In this document: positions 23,260 through 29,689 of the stretch, piece by piece | Layout: every line of letters starts with the position of its first letter | Position numbering within the stretch: position 1 is the first letter of the stretch | From: Holophagales bacterium UBA5066 | GTDB taxonomy: Bacteria; Acidobacteriota; Thermoanaerobaculia; UBA5066 | DNA length: 29,689 nucleotides | Direction: 5' to 3' | Assembly (NCBI GenBank): GCA_002414905.1 | Contig: DIAY01000084.1 | Location: 1 to 29,689, forward strand | Notes under the pieces: model-generated | The model's database searches: none | Seen by the model: the letters and a program-made list of their open reading frames with translations, nothing else | Told to the model about the DNA's origin: nothing | Program-made: the position numbers and the translations under genes

Positions 23260-24093
23260 TCAGCCGGCATCGACCTCCACGTCCGGGACGCCGGGAAGGG
23301 TGACTGTAAACGTCGTTCCTTCGCCGGGAACGCTCTCGACGGAGAGGGACCCGCCCATCCGCTCGCAGAGCTCCCTCGAGATGGCCAGTCCGAGCCCGGT
23401 CCCCCCGTGTGTCGCCGCTACGGACTCACTCCCCTGCTGGTAAGGGCGGAAGGCCCGCTCTGCCTCGGCGGGCGTCATCCCGCATCCGGTATCCCGCACG
23501 TGGAACGACACGGACCCGTTGGAGGCCGACGCTCCGAGCGCGACGAGCCCGGACCTCGTGAACTTCGAGGCGTTGCCGACGAGGTTCAGGAGGACCTGCC
23601 GGAGCCGGGTCTCGTCGGCGAGGGCCCATCCCTTGCTCTCGATGCCCAGGCAGAGTCGGTTGCCTCCTCGCTCGACGAGAGGGAAAGTCGCCGCAGCGAC
23701 CTCCCCGAGGATCCGCACCGCATCGACGGCCTCGGTTCTCAGCGGGACCTGATCGTGCTCGAGCCGTGTGAGATCGAGAACGTCGTCGAGAAGGGCGAGC
23801 TGATGGAGTGCGAGGTCCCGAACCTGCTGCGCGTCGGCCAGGAACGGGGAGGGAACCGGTCCCGAGAGTCCGTCGCAGAGGAGCTCGGCGTAGCCGAGAA
23901 CGCAGTTCAGGGGCGTTCGGAGCTCATGCGCCAGCCAGGCGGCGAGACGGGCCTTCTCGGCCATCGCCTCCTTCACGAGGTTGCACGAAGAGCAGGCGTC
24001 CCTCTCCGCCGGGTCTGAACTGCGGGAGCTCCCGCGGCCGGCCGCGTCGGACCCATCGGCCTCCGCCTCCCCTCGTCTCGGCTGGCGCGCCAT
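23260..24093 (-). CDS. Soluble sensor-less histidine kinase with N-terminal CxxC
   Basis: A 277-residue kinase without transmembrane, PAS or GAF segment. The HisKA dimerisation domain has phospho-acceptor His56 in AHELRTPLN, followed by a HATPase domain with the N box (NLVGNASKF near 172-180), DTGCGM (near 200-205) and GGTGLGLAIS (near 232-241). The first 45 residues are polar and contain Cys34-Ser-Ser-Cys37, a possible redox or metal site (inference). No response regulator is encoded nearby. The ATG at 24093 has a purine-rich GGGAGGGCAGG directly upstream. It converges on the phosphatase gene with 12 bp between stops and lies downstream of the export operon on the same strand. Confidence 0.9.
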   Translation of the reverse strand: MARQPRRGEAEADGSDAAGRGSSRSSDPAERDACSSCNLVKEAMAEKARLAAWLAHELRTPLNCVLGYAELLCDGLSGPVPSPFLADAQQVRDLALHQLALLDDVLDLTRLEHDQVPLRTEAVDAVRILGEVAAATFPLVERGGNRLCLGIESKGWALADETRLRQVLLNLVGNASKFTRSGLVALGASASNGSVSFHVRDTGCGMTPAEAERAFRPYQQGSESVAATHGGTGLGLAISRELCERMGGSLSVESVPGEGTTFTVTLPGVPDVEVDAG

Positions 24094-24109
24094 CCTGCCC
24101 TCCCGGCGC

Positions 24110-24132
24110 GGAGCCCCGGCCCTCCGGGCTCC
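24110..24132 (-). promoter_or_regulatory. Hairpin just upstream of the kinase ribosome site
   Basis: Perfect 7-bp arms GGAGCCC (24110-24116) and GGGCTCC (24126-24132) with a 9-nt loop in the 116-bp gap before the kinase gene. A second small stem (ACCCG/CGGGT, 24186-24197) lies right after the permease stop. Either may attenuate read-through from the export operon; no T-run is present. Confidence 0.3.
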
Positions 24133-24209
24133 TTGCTTCGCTCCGAACGCGAGCCACTATGACCATCGCTCCTCGCTTGCGCATCACCCGAACGGGTTAG
24201 TCCCGGACC

Positions 24210-25412
24210 CTACTCCGCGCGGAGGTTCTCGACCGGGTCGAGCGCGGCGGCCCGTTGCGCCGGCGCAACTCCCGCGAGGAGCCCGACGACGAGCGCCGTC
24301 ACGAGCGCTGCCGCGGCGTAGGCCGGTGGCGTGGAGAAGGGAACCGCCGGAAGCGCGAACCGGACGAGGCCCCCGAGGGCGACGCCCGCAACGAGTCCGG
24401 CCACCCCACCCACCCCGGAGAGGAGCGCCGCCTCGGCGAGGAAGAGGTTCCTCACGTCTGTTCGCGTCGCCCCGAGCGCCTTGAGGAGACCGATCTCGGC
24501 GGTCCTCTCCCCGACGGCGATCCACATCATCGTCAGGATGCCGATCGCTCCGACGAGGAGCGAGATCGCCCCGATTCCCGCGACCGCGGTGCTGATGACG
24601 GCGAAGACCCGCCCGAAGGAGTCGAGCATCTCCCCCTGCGTCATGACGGTGAAATCCTCCTCCCCCCCGTGCCGGGAGGAGAGGACCCTCTTCACCCCCG
24701 CCACGACGCTCTTCGGCGAGACCCCGGGCGCGAAGGTGGCGTCGATCTCCATGACGTGCGCGTGGTCGAAGAGCTGCTGGGCCGAAGCGACAGGGACGTA
24801 GACGGCGTCGTCGAGGGTGAGGCCGATGAACTGGCCGACCGGCGCCATGACCCCGATGACGAGGAAACGGTGCCCACCCACCTTTACCCTCTGGCCGAGG
24901 GCGTTACGGGCGCCGAAGAGCTCCGCCTTCAGCTTCGGCCCGAGGACGGCGACGGGCATCGCGCGCTCGATGTCTGCCTCCGGGAGGAAGCGCCCGGTAC
25001 GGACCTCGAACCGCCAGACTTTCGGCCCGTCGGCGGTGGCGCCGTAGACGAACGTGTCGCGCGTGCGCTCGCCCGAGGAGACTCGTGCGGTACCGAAGAC
25101 GACCGGCACGACCCTCTCGACGCCCCTCACTGCGCGGAGCGCCTCGGCGTCGTCGAGCGTCAGCGGCCGGGTCGTCCCCCCCGCCATCCCGGCGAGTCCA
25201 TGGGTCTCGATCTTCCCCGACTTCACGACGAGCGTGTTCGTCCCGAACTGCGCGAACTCGAAAAGGATCGATTGTCGCGTTCCTTCTCCGAGGGACGTCA
25301 GGAGGACGACCGAGGCGATGCCGATGACGATCCCGAGAACGGTGAGCGCCGACCGGAGCCTGTGGGCCGTCACGGAGCCGAACGCGAGACGGAGGATATC
25401 GACGGCCGTCAC
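24210..25412 (-). CDS. MacB/FtsX-type ABC transporter permease, second copy
   Basis: A 400-residue permease with the MacB-like layout: one N-terminal membrane helix (HRLRSALTVLGIVIGIASVV, near 18-37), a periplasmic MacB_PCD domain of about 230 residues, and three C-terminal helices (about 270-300, 325-350 and 365-390, FtsX domain) with the motif EIGLLKALGAT near 305-315. The GTG at 25412 is one base after the stop of the preceding permease, so the two are coupled. It is clearly paralogous to that neighbour, sharing LLTSLGEG and GLLKALGA segments. It has no ATPase domain of its own and would use the ATPase encoded upstream. Confidence 0.9.
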   Translation of the reverse strand: MTAVDILRLAFGSVTAHRLRSALTVLGIVIGIASVVLLTSLGEGTRQSILFEFAQFGTNTLVVKSGKIETHGLAGMAGGTTRPLTLDDAEALRAVRGVERVVPVVFGTARVSSGERTRDTFVYGATADGPKVWRFEVRTGRFLPEADIERAMPVAVLGPKLKAELFGARNALGQRVKVGGHRFLVIGVMAPVGQFIGLTLDDAVYVPVASAQQLFDHAHVMEIDATFAPGVSPKSVVAGVKRVLSSRHGGEEDFTVMTQGEMLDSFGRVFAVISTAVAGIGAISLLVGAIGILTMMWIAVGERTAEIGLLKALGATRTDVRNLFLAEAALLSGVGGVAGLVAGVALGGLVRFALPAVPFSTPPAYAAAALVTALVVGLLAGVAPAQRAAALDPVENLRAE

Positions 25413-25413
25413 G

Positions 25414-26619
25414 TCACCGCCTCGCGAGAGCCACGACGGGGTCGAGGCGGGCCGCCTTCCTCGCCGGCAGGACGCCCGAGACGAGGCCGACCGAGACCGA
25501 GACGAATACGGCCGCCGCGACAGCCCATGCCGGGGATGCGACCGGGAAGTCGAGATAGAGCCCGCGCAGCGCGAGGATGCCGGCCCAGCCCGCGAGAAGC
25601 CCGAGCACCCCGCCCGACGTCGAGAGAAGCGTCGCCTCGACGAGGAAGGCGCGCAGCACCTCGCCCCGGCTTGCACCGAGGGCCTTCAGGAGCCCGATCT
25701 CGCGGGTCCGTTCCGACACGGAGACGAGCATGACGTTCATGATCCCGACGCCGGCCACCGTCAGGGAGACCGCCGCGATCCCCGCCAGCGCCGCGGTGAG
25801 GATCCCGAGGACCCGTCCGAACGTCTTCAGGACCGCGTCCTGCGTCAGGACCGTCACGTCCTCCTCCCCGTCGTGCCGGTCGCGGAGGACGTTCAGGATC
25901 CCCCGGCGGGCGGAGTCGAGGTCTCGTGGCGATCGTGCCTCGCAGAGGATGCGGAAGACGGAGCGGCGGTCGAAGATCCGCAGGTGATGCCCGATCGGGA
26001 TCAGGACGACCTCGTCGAGGTCGAGGCCGAGAGAGACTCCGCGCGGGGCCAGGACACCCGTTACCCGAAACCTCTCCTCCCCGAGGCGGAGCATCTCGCC
26101 GAGCGGAGAGCGACCCGGAAAAAGCTCCTCCGCCACCTTCCCGCCGACGACGCAGACGCGCGGCGCTCTCGCCGGGTCCCCCGGCGGCAGGAAGGTTCCC
26201 TCGCGCACGCGGAGCCGTCGCATGTCCTTCCATTCGGCCGTTACGCCGGCCACCGTCAGATCGCGGCTTCGTTCGCCGAAGCGGGCCGTCAACCCTCCCA
26301 CCGAGAGCGGTGCCACGGACGACAGGACAGAGACCCGGCGGCGTAGCGCCTCGACGTCCTCGAGGGTCAGGTCGTGAGGGATCCCGCCCGCGATCGGCAC
26401 GATCCCGGTCGTCTCGGCCCTTCCCGGCAGAACGATGACGAGATTCGAGCCGAGGAGGGCGAACTCGCCCGTGACGTAGCGCCGCGCCCCCTCCCCGAGG
26501 CTCGTCAGGAGAAGGACGGACGCGACCCCGATCGCGACGCCGAGGAGCGAGAGCGACGTTCGGAGGCGGTGCCCGCGGAGCGCCCCGGCAGCGAAGGCGA
26601 GGAGATCGCCTCCCGTCAC
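25414..26619 (-). CDS. MacB/FtsX-type ABC transporter permease, first copy
   Basis: A 401-residue permease of the same layout as its neighbour: an N-terminal helix (HRLRTSLSLLGVAIGVASVL near 17-36), a MacB_PCD periplasmic domain, and three C-terminal helices with VGIMNVMLVSVSERTREIGL before LLKALGAS. The VGIMNVMLVSV stretch is a strong match to the MacB core. Start GTG 26619 overlaps the ATPase stop (GTGA). Two non-identical permeases suggest a heterodimeric MacB-like channel (inference); the substrate is unknown. Confidence 0.92.
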   Translation of the reverse strand: MTGGDLLAFAAGALRGHRLRTSLSLLGVAIGVASVLLLTSLGEGARRYVTGEFALLGSNLVIVLPGRAETTGIVPIAGGIPHDLTLEDVEALRRRVSVLSSVAPLSVGGLTARFGERSRDLTVAGVTAEWKDMRRLRVREGTFLPPGDPARAPRVCVVGGKVAEELFPGRSPLGEMLRLGEERFRVTGVLAPRGVSLGLDLDEVVLIPIGHHLRIFDRRSVFRILCEARSPRDLDSARRGILNVLRDRHDGEEDVTVLTQDAVLKTFGRVLGILTAALAGIAAVSLTVAGVGIMNVMLVSVSERTREIGLLKALGASRGEVLRAFLVEATLLSTSGGVLGLLAGWAGILALRGLYLDFPVASPAWAVAAAVFVSVSVGLVSGVLPARKAARLDPVVALARR

Positions 26620-27290
26620 TCCGATGAGTCCCTCACAACCCGACCATCGGCGAGGCGAACCTTCCGGGGCGCGCGCGCTCCGATGCCGGGATCGTGTGTC
26701 ACGACGATGAGCGTCCGGCCTCCGGCGTGGAGGCTCTCCAGAAGCGCCACGATCTCCGCTCCGGAAACGCTGTCGAGGTTCCCGGTCGGCTCGTCGGCGA
26801 GGAGGAGGCCGGGTCGTGTCACCACGGCGCGGGCGAGACAGACGCGCTGCTTCTCCCCGCCCGAGAGCTGGTCGGGGCGGTGGCCGCTGCGGGGCCCGAG
26901 GCCGACCGACTCCAACGCTTCCGCGGCGCGGGCGAGGCGTTCCGAGGCAGGGACCCCGCCCAGGACGAGGGGAAGCGTGACGTTCTCGAGCGCCGTCATC
27001 CGCGGGACGAGGTGAAACGACTGGAAGACGAACCCGATCCGGTCCCGCCGGAGGCGCGAGAGCTCGTCGTCGGAAAGGGCCGCCACCTCGCGTCCCTCGA
27101 ACCGGTAGGAGCCGGCCGTGGGCCGATCGAGGCCGCCGAGGAGGGAGAGGAGGGTCGACTTGCCCGAGCCCGAGGGGCCCATCACCGCCACGTACTCCCC
27201 CGTGGCGATCGAGAGCGTCACGTCGCGGAGCGCGTGAACCGGACGACCTCCGACCTCCCACGTCCGGGAGACTCCCGAAAGCTCGATCAC
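26616..27290 (-). CDS. ABC transporter ATPase, MacB/LolD type
   Basis: A 224-residue stand-alone nucleotide-binding protein. Walker A is GPSGSGKST (38-46), the Q-loop Gln90 is in FVFQSFHLVP, the signature is LSGGEKQR (142-149), Walker B with following residues is LLLADEPTGNLD (162-173), and the switch His199 is in VVTHD. These are the features of the MacB/LolD/FtsE group, which drives mechanotransmission rather than import. Start GTG 27290 overlaps the adaptor stop, and its own stop overlaps the first permease start. All four genes form one coupled operon. Confidence 0.95.
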   Translation of the reverse strand: MIELSGVSRTWEVGGRPVHALRDVTLSIATGEYVAVMGPSGSGKSTLLSLLGGLDRPTAGSYRFEGREVAALSDDELSRLRRDRIGFVFQSFHLVPRMTALENVTLPLVLGGVPASERLARAAEALESVGLGPRSGHRPDQLSGGEKQRVCLARAVVTRPGLLLADEPTGNLDSVSGAEIVALLESLHAGGRTLIVVTHDPGIGARAPRKVRLADGRVVRDSSE

Positions 27291-28435
27291 TGCACTTCCT
27301 CGGCCCGCGCTCGCGCCCCCTCCTTCACCTCGGCCCGGTCGAGAGACGTAACGACGCGGTCGCCCGCTGCGATCCCCGAGAGAATCTCCGCCCACTCGGC
27401 CCCCTTGAGCCCCGGCTCGACCCTGGCGGCGACGAGGAGCCCTTTCGAGAGGAGCAGGACCCGGCCTTCCGGCAGGAGCGCGTACGCCGGGATCCGAAGC
27501 GCGTCCTCCTTCCGGGCGAGGATCACGACGACGTCGGCCGAGGTCCCCGGAAGGAGCGTCCGGGCGAAGGCCGTATCGTCGAGGCTCACTTCCACCTCGA
27601 ACGTCCGGTTCTGCTCGCGCTGGTCGCGGACGTAGTCGGCGACCCGGGTGACCTTTCCCTGGAATGTCCGTCCGGCGTAGGCGTCGAAGGTGACCCGGAC
27701 CACGGCCCCGGTCTTCACCCGTCCCACGTCGACCTCGTCCAGGGGTGCGCTGATGTAGCTGTCTTCGGGGTCGAAAAGCTCGAGGACCGGCGGGATCGGA
27801 AGGCCCGGAGGCGACGGCGTGACCCACTCTCCCTCTTCCGTCGAGAGCTCGGCCACGACGCCATCGAAGGGCGCTCGAAGGACGGACTTCCCCACCGCGA
27901 CCCGCGCCACGTCGAGCGAGGCCCGCGCCTGGCCGACTCTCGCCCGCGCCGCCTCACAGGCCGCCGCGGTCACACCAGACTCCGTCTGGGCTCTCTCGAG
28001 AAGACCCACGGAGAGGACCTCGTCCTTCGCGAGCCTCTCGCTCCTGGCGAGGTCCCGCCGCGCCTGTTCCGACGCCCGGCAGGCCTCGCCCTTCGCCGCC
28101 TCGGCCACGTCGAGCGACCTCTCCGCGAGGACGAGCTGGGCGCGGATGTCCTCGGCCGCGATCCTGATCAGCAGGTCCCCCTTCCGCACCCGGTCCCCCC
28201 TGCGCACGGCGAGCCGCTCGACCCTGCCGCCGACTTCGGGGCTGAGGGTGGCGCGCCGCCGTGATTTCACCGTTCCCGCCCGGCTGCCGGCGACTGTCGC
28301 CTCGACCGGCCCGCGTGCCGCCACGACGACCGTCACGTGGACGGGATCCGGCCGGAAGAGCGTGGCGCGCAGCGCCAGAACGACGAGGACGAGGGCCAGA
28401 AGAACGAAGCCTCGGCGAAGCCACTTGCGAGTCAT
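27287..28435 (-). CDS. Periplasmic adaptor (membrane fusion) protein of a MacAB-like exporter
   Basis: A 382-residue HlyD/MacA/AcrA-family adaptor. It is anchored by an N-terminal helix (about 9-27), followed by a lipoyl-like half (GGRVERLAVRRGDRVRKGD), a coiled-coil hairpin rich in Ala/Glu/Arg at about 95-175, the second lipoyl half (VLRAPFDGVVAEL) and beta-barrel and membrane-proximal domains to the end. It would link the two permeases to an outer-membrane TolC-type channel, which is not encoded here. The ATG at 28435 has TACGAT 9 nt upstream and no ribosome site. The frame continues upstream, but that region is the shadow of the peroxidase gene. Divergent from it by 87 bp. Confidence 0.92.
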   Translation of the reverse strand: MTRKWLRRGFVLLALVLVVLALRATLFRPDPVHVTVVVAARGPVEATVAGSRAGTVKSRRRATLSPEVGGRVERLAVRRGDRVRKGDLLIRIAAEDIRAQLVLAERSLDVAEAAKGEACRASEQARRDLARSERLAKDEVLSVGLLERAQTESGVTAAACEAARARVGQARASLDVARVAVGKSVLRAPFDGVVAELSTEEGEWVTPSPPGLPIPPVLELFDPEDSYISAPLDEVDVGRVKTGAVVRVTFDAYAGRTFQGKVTRVADYVRDQREQNRTFEVEVSLDDTAFARTLLPGTSADVVVILARKEDALRIPAYALLPEGRVLLLSKGLLVAARVEPGLKGAEWAEILSGIAAGDRVVTSLDRAEVKEGARARAEEVQ

Positions 28436-28444
28436 CGGGGCAGC

Positions 28445-28450
28445 ATCGTA
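28445..28450 (-). promoter_or_regulatory. Candidate -10 box, near-leaderless adaptor operon
   Basis: TACGAT (four of six matches) on the minus strand 9 nt before the ATG of the adaptor gene; TTCCAA 17 nt further upstream is a weak -35. No Shine-Dalgarno. Weaker than the TAGAAT sites. Confidence 0.35.
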
Positions 28451-28507
28451 GGGGCCTGACCCGGACTTTGGAAGCACGGCGCGTCCGGCCGGGAGGAGCG
28501 AGGCGTC

Positions 28508-28513
28508 TAGAAT
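28508..28513 (+). promoter_or_regulatory. Candidate -10 box, near-leaderless peroxidase gene
   Basis: TAGAAT 9 nt before the ATG of the cytochrome c peroxidase gene, with a C/G-only stretch between and no ribosome site. It is identical in sequence and distance to the dnaE site. Confidence 0.5.
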
Positions 28514-28522
28514 CCCGCCCGC

Positions 28523-29542
28523 ATGACCCGGCCCCGCCTCCTCGCCGCAACCTTGATCCTCGTCCTTGCGGCCTGCGCGAAGAAAGCGCCCGAGCCGAAG
28601 GTCGATCGCGCGACCCGAAAGTCCCTCGCGGCGCAGGCGAAGGCCACGCTCGGAGTCCTGCCGGAGAAGATGCCCGGCTCGGAGACCGACACGCCCGCGC
28701 TCGCCGCACTCGGCAAGGCCCTCTACTTCGAGAAGCGGCTTTCGGTGAACGGCACCCAGTCGTGCAACGACTGCCACAGGCTGGACGGCGAGCACCCGTC
28801 CGGGGCTGACGGCGAGAAGACGTCGGGCGGTGCGAGAGGAAAGCGGGGGACGAGGAACTCGCCGAGCGTGAAGAACGCCGGGTACCACGTCGCCCAGTTC
28901 TGGGACGGGCGGGCGAAGACACTCGAGGAGCAGGCCACCGGACCGCTCCTGAACCCTGTCGAAATGGCCATGCCGGATGCGGCTACCGTACAGGCCACCC
29001 TCCGCGCGGCTCCGGAATACCGGGAGGGCTTCGCCGCCGCGTTTCCGGGCGAGGCGGAGCCGATCAGCCTCGCCAACACCGCCCATGCCCTCGCCGCATT
29101 TCAGCGAACGCTCCGGACTCGCGACCGCCTCGACGACTTCCTGAACGGCGACCTCGAGGCCCTCTCCAACCGCGAGGCCGCGGGTCTCCAGCTCTTCCTG
29201 AAGACGGGCTGCACGACCTGTCACAACTCACCCACGATCGGGGCGAACCAGTACCAGCTCCTCGGGCTCGTCAAGGCCTGGGAGACGAAGGACGAGGGGC
29301 GTTTCGCGGTCACGAAAAACGAGGAGGACCGTCGGAAGTTCAAGGTCCCCTCCCTGCGAAACGCCGTGAACACCGGCCCCTGGTTCCACGACGGCTCAGT
29401 CGACCGGCTCGACGAAGCGGTCAGGAAGATGGCCTGGCACCAGCTCGGCAAGGAGCTGACGGACGATGAGATCGCCTCGATCGTCGCGTTCCTCGGGGCG
29501 CTTGCCGACCGGAGCGGGCCCGTCGCTCCCCCCCCGCGCTGA
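28523..29542 (+). CDS. Di-heme cytochrome c peroxidase, lipoprotein
   Basis: Reduces hydrogen peroxide in the periplasm with electrons from a small cytochrome; MauG-like enzymes of the same family modify proteins instead. The 339-residue protein has a lipobox LAAC at 15-18 (lipidated Cys18) and two heme-c sites: CNDCH (81-85) and CTTCH (230-234). MAMP near 148-151 fits the loop that supplies methionine or histidine to a heme. VPSLRNAVNTGPWFHDG, in pieces near 291-310, is the family C-terminal signature. Length is typical for the CcpA/MauG group. I cannot choose between peroxidase and MauG-type activity. Confidence 0.93.
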   Translation: MTRPRLLAATLILVLAACAKKAPEPKVDRATRKSLAAQAKATLGVLPEKMPGSETDTPALAALGKALYFEKRLSVNGTQSCNDCHRLDGEHPSGADGEKTSGGARGKRGTRNSPSVKNAGYHVAQFWDGRAKTLEEQATGPLLNPVEMAMPDAATVQATLRAAPEYREGFAAAFPGEAEPISLANTAHALAAFQRTLRTRDRLDDFLNGDLEALSNREAAGLQLFLKTGCTTCHNSPTIGANQYQLLGLVKAWETKDEGRFAVTKNEEDRRKFKVPSLRNAVNTGPWFHDGSVDRLDEAVRKMAWHQLGKELTDDEIASIVAFLGALADRSGPVAPPPR

Positions 29543-29555
29543 TGGAGGTACCCGG

Positions 29556-29689
29556 ATGAATCACGCACAGCTCGTCCGCGACGCCGCCGGTCTCTCGGGC
29601 CTTCCCGAGCCGGTCGTCGAATCGGTCGTGGCCGCGCTCGCCGACCTCGTCCACCGCGCACACGTGAGCCCCGACGAGCTCCTTCACGC
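29556..29689 (+). CDS. Unidentified protein, 3' partial at the window edge
   Basis: The 44 visible codons start at ATG 29556, with GGAGG (29544-29548) 7 nt upstream, 13 bp after the peroxidase stop, so it is probably co-transcribed. The visible part is two amphipathic helices (MNHAQLVRDAAG and VVESVVAALADLVH) with a slight resemblance to the N-terminus of HU-like proteins, too little to call. The frame is still open at the right edge. Confidence 0.55.
   Translation, partial: MNHAQLVRDAAGLSGLPEPVVESVVAALADLVHRAHVSPDELLH

Noticed and set aside
23241..23264. Hairpin between the convergent phosphatase and kinase genes
   Set aside because: Only a 4-bp GCTG/CAGC pairing is possible; too weak to call a terminator.
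1..29689. CRISPR array, biosynthetic gene cluster, phage or toxin-antitoxin/defence island
   Set aside because: No spaced direct repeats, no modular synthases and no defence or phage genes; the window is mostly core genes with uniform composition.

Overview
This is a GC-rich bacterial chromosome segment (third codon positions mostly G or C) packed with genes on both strands. Most genes are housekeeping or core metabolism. An Lpt lipopolysaccharide-export permease, a lipoprotein di-heme peroxidase and a MacA-type efflux adaptor indicate a diderm (outer-membrane) organism. Homogentisate-type aromatic amino acid catabolism, a cytosolic GAF/RsbU phosphatase and an NDP-forming acyl-CoA synthetase would suit an aerobic soil or sediment lineage such as Acidobacteriota. 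That placement is inference from gene content; no rRNA or ribosomal protein marker is present. I saw no phage, transposon, CRISPR array, tRNA or rRNA.

Layout. 1-1283 (+): the end of an LptF/LptG permease whose frame stays open to the left edge, suggesting an LptF-LptG fusion. It converges on metK (-). Upstream of metK is a minus-strand operon, dnaE > cca > uncharacterised secreted protein > rsmD, joined by overlapping stop and start codons. 8332-9090 (-): a small Cys-rich exported protein preceded by a glycine-rich RNA-binding (RRM) protein. 9325-13072 (-): xerD > lytic transglycosylase > membrane protein > guaA. 13170-16784 (+): hppD > hmgA > hom, joining tyrosine/homogentisate catabolism to homoserine synthesis. 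16896-19588 (+): a one-domain asparaginase, a methyltransferase and glutamine synthetase. 19686-21953 (-): an ADP/NDP-forming acyl-CoA synthetase, divergent from a GAF-SpoIIE phosphatase (+), which converges on a soluble histidine kinase (-). 24210-28435 (-): a four-gene MacAB-like export operon (adaptor > ATPase > two paralogous permeases). 28523-29542 (+): a di-heme cytochrome c peroxidase, then the start of an unidentified gene at the right edge. No gene-free stretch reaches 300 bp; the longest is 9091-9324.

The most interesting signal is regulatory. Seven genes (dnaE, guaA, the 10871 membrane gene, xerD, hppD, the efflux adaptor and the peroxidase) have a promoter -10-like hexamer (TAGAAT four times; also TATGAT, TATACT, TACGAT) 6-9 nt before the start codon and no Shine-Dalgarno sequence. 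This is the signature of leaderless or nearly leaderless mRNAs. Other genes (metK, asparaginase, glnA, the kinase, the small exported protein and the last gene) have purine-rich ribosome sites, so two initiation modes seem to coexist. Other notable structures are a hairpin built from the two convergent stop codons of lptG and metK, a perfect 10+10 bp inverted repeat between divergent xerD and hppD, and a stem that would bury the ribosome site of the small exported protein.
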